A DNA stretch of 7,720 nt from Clostridia bacterium (GTDB lineage Bacteria > Bacillota > Clostridia > Christensenellales > Aristaeellaceae), in the NCBI GenBank assembly GCA_030526935.1, contig JAUNBY010000141.1, positions 1-7,720 of the forward strand, given 5' to 3'. The first letter of the stretch is position 1; each line of letters begins with the position of its first letter. The notes under the pieces were generated by a model. The model saw nothing but the letters and a program-made list of their open reading frames with translations. It searched no databases and was not told where the DNA came from. Shown one piece after another: positions 5,510 to 7,720 of this stretch. Position numbers and translations under genes: made by a program.

Positions 5510-7503
5510 CAGCTTATTTCCCAGCCTCCGTCGGCCAGATCCTCGACCGTAACGAGGCTGAGCTTGCCGTCCGGGTCGCTCGCACACAGAAGCATACCCT
5601 CTGAGACTACGCCGCGCATTTTGCGGGGCGCGAGGTTTTCGACCAGAACGACGGTCTTTCCAACCATGTCCTCGGGAGAATAGTATTTCGCTATGCCCGA
5701 TACGACGGTTCGAATGTCGCCCTTCTTAAGCTCGACCGTCTCCTTAAGCAGCTTGTCCGAATTTTCCACGCGCTCGCAGGCTATAACCCTGGCGGTCACG
5801 AGCTTTACCTTGCAAAAATCGTCGTAAGAGATATGGCGGCTTTCTTCTTTATCCGCCCGCGGCGCTTTTTCTTTATTCATGCCCACATCCTTTTTCTTTT
5901 GGGCGGTTTTTTCGGCGGGCTTCTCATCCGCGCCGCCCGACAGCGCCGCAAGCTCCTTTTGCACGTCTATTCGCGGGAACAGCGCCTCGCCCTTTTGAAC
6001 CTTGAGACCGGCGGGGAGATGCCCGAACGACTGAATGGACTGCCAGGTCATCATGGCCGGATCCTCAACGCCCAATTGCCTGAATATGCGCCCGGGCGTC
6101 GCGGGCATGGTGGGGGCTATCGCGACGGCTATGACTCTCACGCACTCGGCGAGGTAATAAAGCACCGTTTTGAGCCTGGGCTGCTCCTCGGGGGACTTTC
6201 CAAGTATCCAGGGCCGGGTGAGGTCGATATAGCGGTTGCAGTCGCCGACGAGCTTCCATATCTCGCCAAGAGCCAGCGAGAACTGCAATTCGTTCATATA
6301 CTTTTCGACCAGAGCGGGGAGCGCCTCGCAGCGGGCTTTAAGCTCGTCCTCGAAGCCCGTCGGGGCGTCGGGCGCGGGTATGACGCCGTCGAAATACTTT
6401 TCTATCATGGCAACCGTGCGGCTTACGAGGTTTCCAAGGTCGTTGGCGAGGTCGGAATTCATGCGCGTGAGCATCGCCTCGTTGGTGTAATTGCCGTCGG
6501 AGCCGAAGGGCATTTCGCGCATGAGGTAGTATCTGAGCGCGTCCGCGCCGTAGCGCTCGACAATGGGCGCGGGATAGACGACGTTGCCCTTGGACTTGCT
6601 CATCTTGTCGTTTCCGAAAAGCAGCCAGCCGTGTCCGAATATCTGCTTCGGGAGCGGAAGGCCAAGCGCGTGGAGCATTATGGGCCAGTAAATCGTATGA
6701 AAACGCACTATCTCCTTGCCGACGAGGTGCACGTCGGCGGGCCAGTAGCGCCTGAACAGCGCGTCGTCGTCCGAGTCGTAGCCAAGCGCGGTTATGTAGT
6801 TCGACAGAGCGTCTATCCACACGTATACCACGTGGTTCTCATCGAAATCCACGGGAACGCCCCATTTAAACGACGTGCGGCTTACGCACAGATCCTGAAG
6901 TCCGGGCTTTAAGAAGTTGTTGAGCATCTCGTTGGCCCTGGATGGCGGCTGTATGAAATCGGGATGGCTTTCGATGTAATCTATGAGCCAGTCCTGATAC
7001 TTGCTCATTCTGAAAAAATAGCTCTCCTCGCGGGCAGGTTCCACGGGACGCCCGCAATCGGGGCAATTGCCGTCCTTGAGCTGAGTAGGCGTCCAAAACG
7101 CCTCGCAGGGCGTGCAGTACATGCCCTCGTATTCGCTTTTGTATATATCGCCCTGCTCGTAGAATTTGCGGAATATCTTCTGAACTATCTTCTCGTGGCG
7201 CGGCTGTGTGGTGCGGATGAAATCGTCGTATTCGATATTCATCATCTTCCAGAGGCTCTCGGTCGCCACGGCGATATCGTCTACGAGCTTCTGCGGCGTA
7301 ACGCCCATCTCGGCGGCCTTGCGCTCTATCTTCTGGCCGTGCTCGTCCATGCCGGTCAGAAAATAGACGTCGTAGCCCGTCTGCTTCTTGAAGCGGGCCA
7401 TTGTATCGGCGGCGACGGTGCAGTAGGTGTGTCCTATGTGCATGTTGCCGCTGGGATAGTATATAGGCGTGGTGATATAAAACGTCTTCTCGCTGTTTTC
7501 CAT
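5509..7503 (-). CDS. metG: Methionyl-tRNA synthetase with C-terminal tRNA-binding domain
   Basis: The product has 664 residues, the length typical of Bacillus-type MetS. This class I aminoacyl-tRNA synthetase charges tRNA-Met for initiation and elongation. The Rossmann catalytic domain carries HIGH (22-25) and KMSKS (300-304). A zinc knuckle with two CxxC pairs (Cys130, Cys133, Cys147, Cys150) lies between them, followed by the helical anticodon-binding domain (about 340-500). A charged Lys/Glu/Ala-rich linker (about 515-558) leads to an OB-fold Trbp111-like domain (about 560-664) with VENLAPRKMRGVVSEGM, which dimerises and helps bind tRNA. The ATG at 7503-7501 is preferred because GGGGG lies 8 bases upstream; the TTG at 7518, five codons earlier, would contain that site. 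The expected leader is only about 24 bases, so there is no room for a T-box or SAM riboswitch. It is the first gene of a four-gene operon. Confidence 0.97.
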   Translation of the reverse strand: MENSEKTFYITTPIYYPSGNMHIGHTYCTVAADTMARFKKQTGYDVYFLTGMDEHGQKIERKAAEMGVTPQKLVDDIAVATESLWKMMNIEYDDFIRTTQPRHEKIVQKIFRKFYEQGDIYKSEYEGMYCTPCEAFWTPTQLKDGNCPDCGRPVEPAREESYFFRMSKYQDWLIDYIESHPDFIQPPSRANEMLNNFLKPGLQDLCVSRTSFKWGVPVDFDENHVVYVWIDALSNYITALGYDSDDDALFRRYWPADVHLVGKEIVRFHTIYWPIMLHALGLPLPKQIFGHGWLLFGNDKMSKSKGNVVYPAPIVERYGADALRYYLMREMPFGSDGNYTNEAMLTRMNSDLANDLGNLVSRTVAMIEKYFDGVIPAPDAPTGFEDELKARCEALPALVEKYMNELQFSLALGEIWKLVGDCNRYIDLTRPWILGKSPEEQPRLKTVLYYLAECVRVIAVAIAPTMPATPGRIFRQLGVEDPAMMTWQSIQSFGHLPAGLKVQKGEALFPRIDVQKELAALSGGADEKPAEKTAQKKKDVGMNKEKAPRADKEESRHISYDDFCKVKLVTARVIACERVENSDKLLKETVELKKGDIRTVVSGIAKYYSPEDMVGKTVVLVENLAPRKMRGVVSEGMLLCASDPDGKLSLVTVEDLADGGWEIS

Positions 7504-7533
7504 ATAAAATTCCCCCAATCGCAGTCAATGGTT

Positions 7534-7562
7534 ATTATAGGCCTGCCATGGGCGTATGTCAA
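7534..7562 (-). promoter_or_regulatory. Consensus sigma-70/sigma-A promoter of the metG operon
   Basis: On the minus strand TTGACA (7562-7557) is followed after exactly 17 bases by TATAAT (7539-7534). Both hexamers and the spacing match the consensus. The start of transcription would fall near 7527, about 24 bases before the metG ATG. This is probably the promoter for all four minus-strand genes, since no comparable promoter was noticed within the operon. Confidence 0.88.
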
Positions 7563-7583
7563 GCAATTACAGGTTATGAGAGA

Positions 7584-7612
7584 TTGACAGAGACGGGCAT
7601 TTATGCGATAAT
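7584..7612 (+). promoter_or_regulatory. Strong promoter of the 3'-terminal secreted-protein gene
   Basis: TTGACA (7584-7589) and GATAAT (7607-7612) are separated by 17 bases. TG at 7604-7605 gives an extended -10 element (TGCGATAAT). Transcription should begin near 7619, about 25 bases before the ATG at 7644. The promoter is divergent to the metG promoter, and 21 bases separate the two -35 boxes. Confidence 0.83.
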
Positions 7613-7643
7613 GGGTGAAATCTTACGAAAGGATACGGAATAT

Positions 7644-7720
7644 ATGAATATAAGTGCGAAATGCATAGCGGCGCTTATTTTGACGCTTTTTATTGCGCTT
7701 CCGGCGTCGGCTGAGGAAGC
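7644..7720 (+). CDS. Secreted protein, signal peptide only (3' end outside window)
   Basis: The first 25 complete codons of a gene are present, and the frame is open to the edge of the window. The ATG at 7644 follows AAAGGA (7628-7633) by 10 bases and lies about 25 bases downstream of a good promoter. The residues form a Sec signal peptide: a lysine at position 6, a hydrophobic core (about residues 8-19) and a cleavage-like PASA followed by EE. The product is therefore exported. No lipobox Cys is seen near the cleavage site. The mature protein is outside the window, so its function cannot be named. Confidence 0.75.
   Translation, partial: MNISAKCIAALILTLFIALPASAEE

Noticed and set aside
5510..5587. 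A 26-codon N-terminal extension of tatD into metG
   Set aside because: The extra residues are Arg/Gly-rich with no family match, and MKLFDTHCH is the conserved TatD start.
5833..6912. A 359-codon open frame on the plus strand opposite metG
   Set aside because: It overlaps the metG catalytic, anticodon-binding and linker regions, has no recognisable motif and no convincing start signal.
7501..7518. TTG at 7518 as the metG start
   Set aside because: It would place the G-rich ribosome binding site inside the coding sequence. The ATG at 7503 has that site 8 bases upstream and fits the family N-terminus.
7504..7527. T-box or SAM riboswitch ahead of metG
   Set aside because: The consensus promoter leaves a leader of only about 24 bases, too short for either element.
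1..7720. CRISPR array, insertion sequence, phage or defence genes, tRNA or rRNA
   Set aside because: No spaced repeats, transposase motifs, phage or defence domains, or cloverleaf-like sequences were recognised on reading both strands by eye.

Overview
This looks like bacterial chromosome, most likely from an anaerobic, possibly gut-associated member of the Bacillota (Clostridia-like). That is an inference from several signs: strong AGGAGG-type ribosome binding sites, a zinc-knuckle methionyl-tRNA synthetase with a C-terminal tRNA-binding domain followed directly by tatD, a YqkD-like hydrolase, and a secreted flavin-dependent reductase without heme. The bases appear moderately GC-rich and the isoleucine codon ATA is used freely. 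No rRNA, tRNA, CRISPR array, insertion sequence or phage gene was seen.

Layout. Bases 1-387 (+) are the C-terminal half of a ThuA-domain protein. Bases 388-492 are noncoding and hold a candidate CcpA/LacI-type operator and an AT-rich tract. A consensus promoter (493-520) then drives a single gene, 555-2345 (+), encoding a secreted FMN- and FAD-binding reductase of the fumarate/urocanate reductase family. Two hairpins (2362-2391 and 2422-2447) separate it from a convergent minus-strand operon. Read in its own direction, that operon is metG (7503-5509), tatD (5509-4724), a membrane-anchored alpha/beta hydrolase (4724-3765) and a PHP-domain protein (3753-2461). The first three genes are joined by 1-base stop/start overlaps and the fourth starts 11 bases after the third. 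The operon has one consensus promoter (7534-7562). Back to back with it, a second strong promoter (7584-7612) drives a gene of which only the signal peptide is in the window (7644 onward).

How the genes work together. The reductase is a one-gene transcription unit that probably uses an external compound as electron acceptor outside the membrane; its electron donor and ApbE flavinyl transferase are not in the window. The metG-tatD pair is a housekeeping arrangement. The two genes behind it, where rnmV and rsmA (ksgA) stand in many Firmicutes, have no obvious role in translation. The most unusual single protein is the PHP-domain protein, in which several canonical metal-ligand positions appear substituted. 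I see no convincing evidence of a wholly new multi-gene system. The most useful leads are the substrate and control of the flavoprotein and the altered PHP active site.
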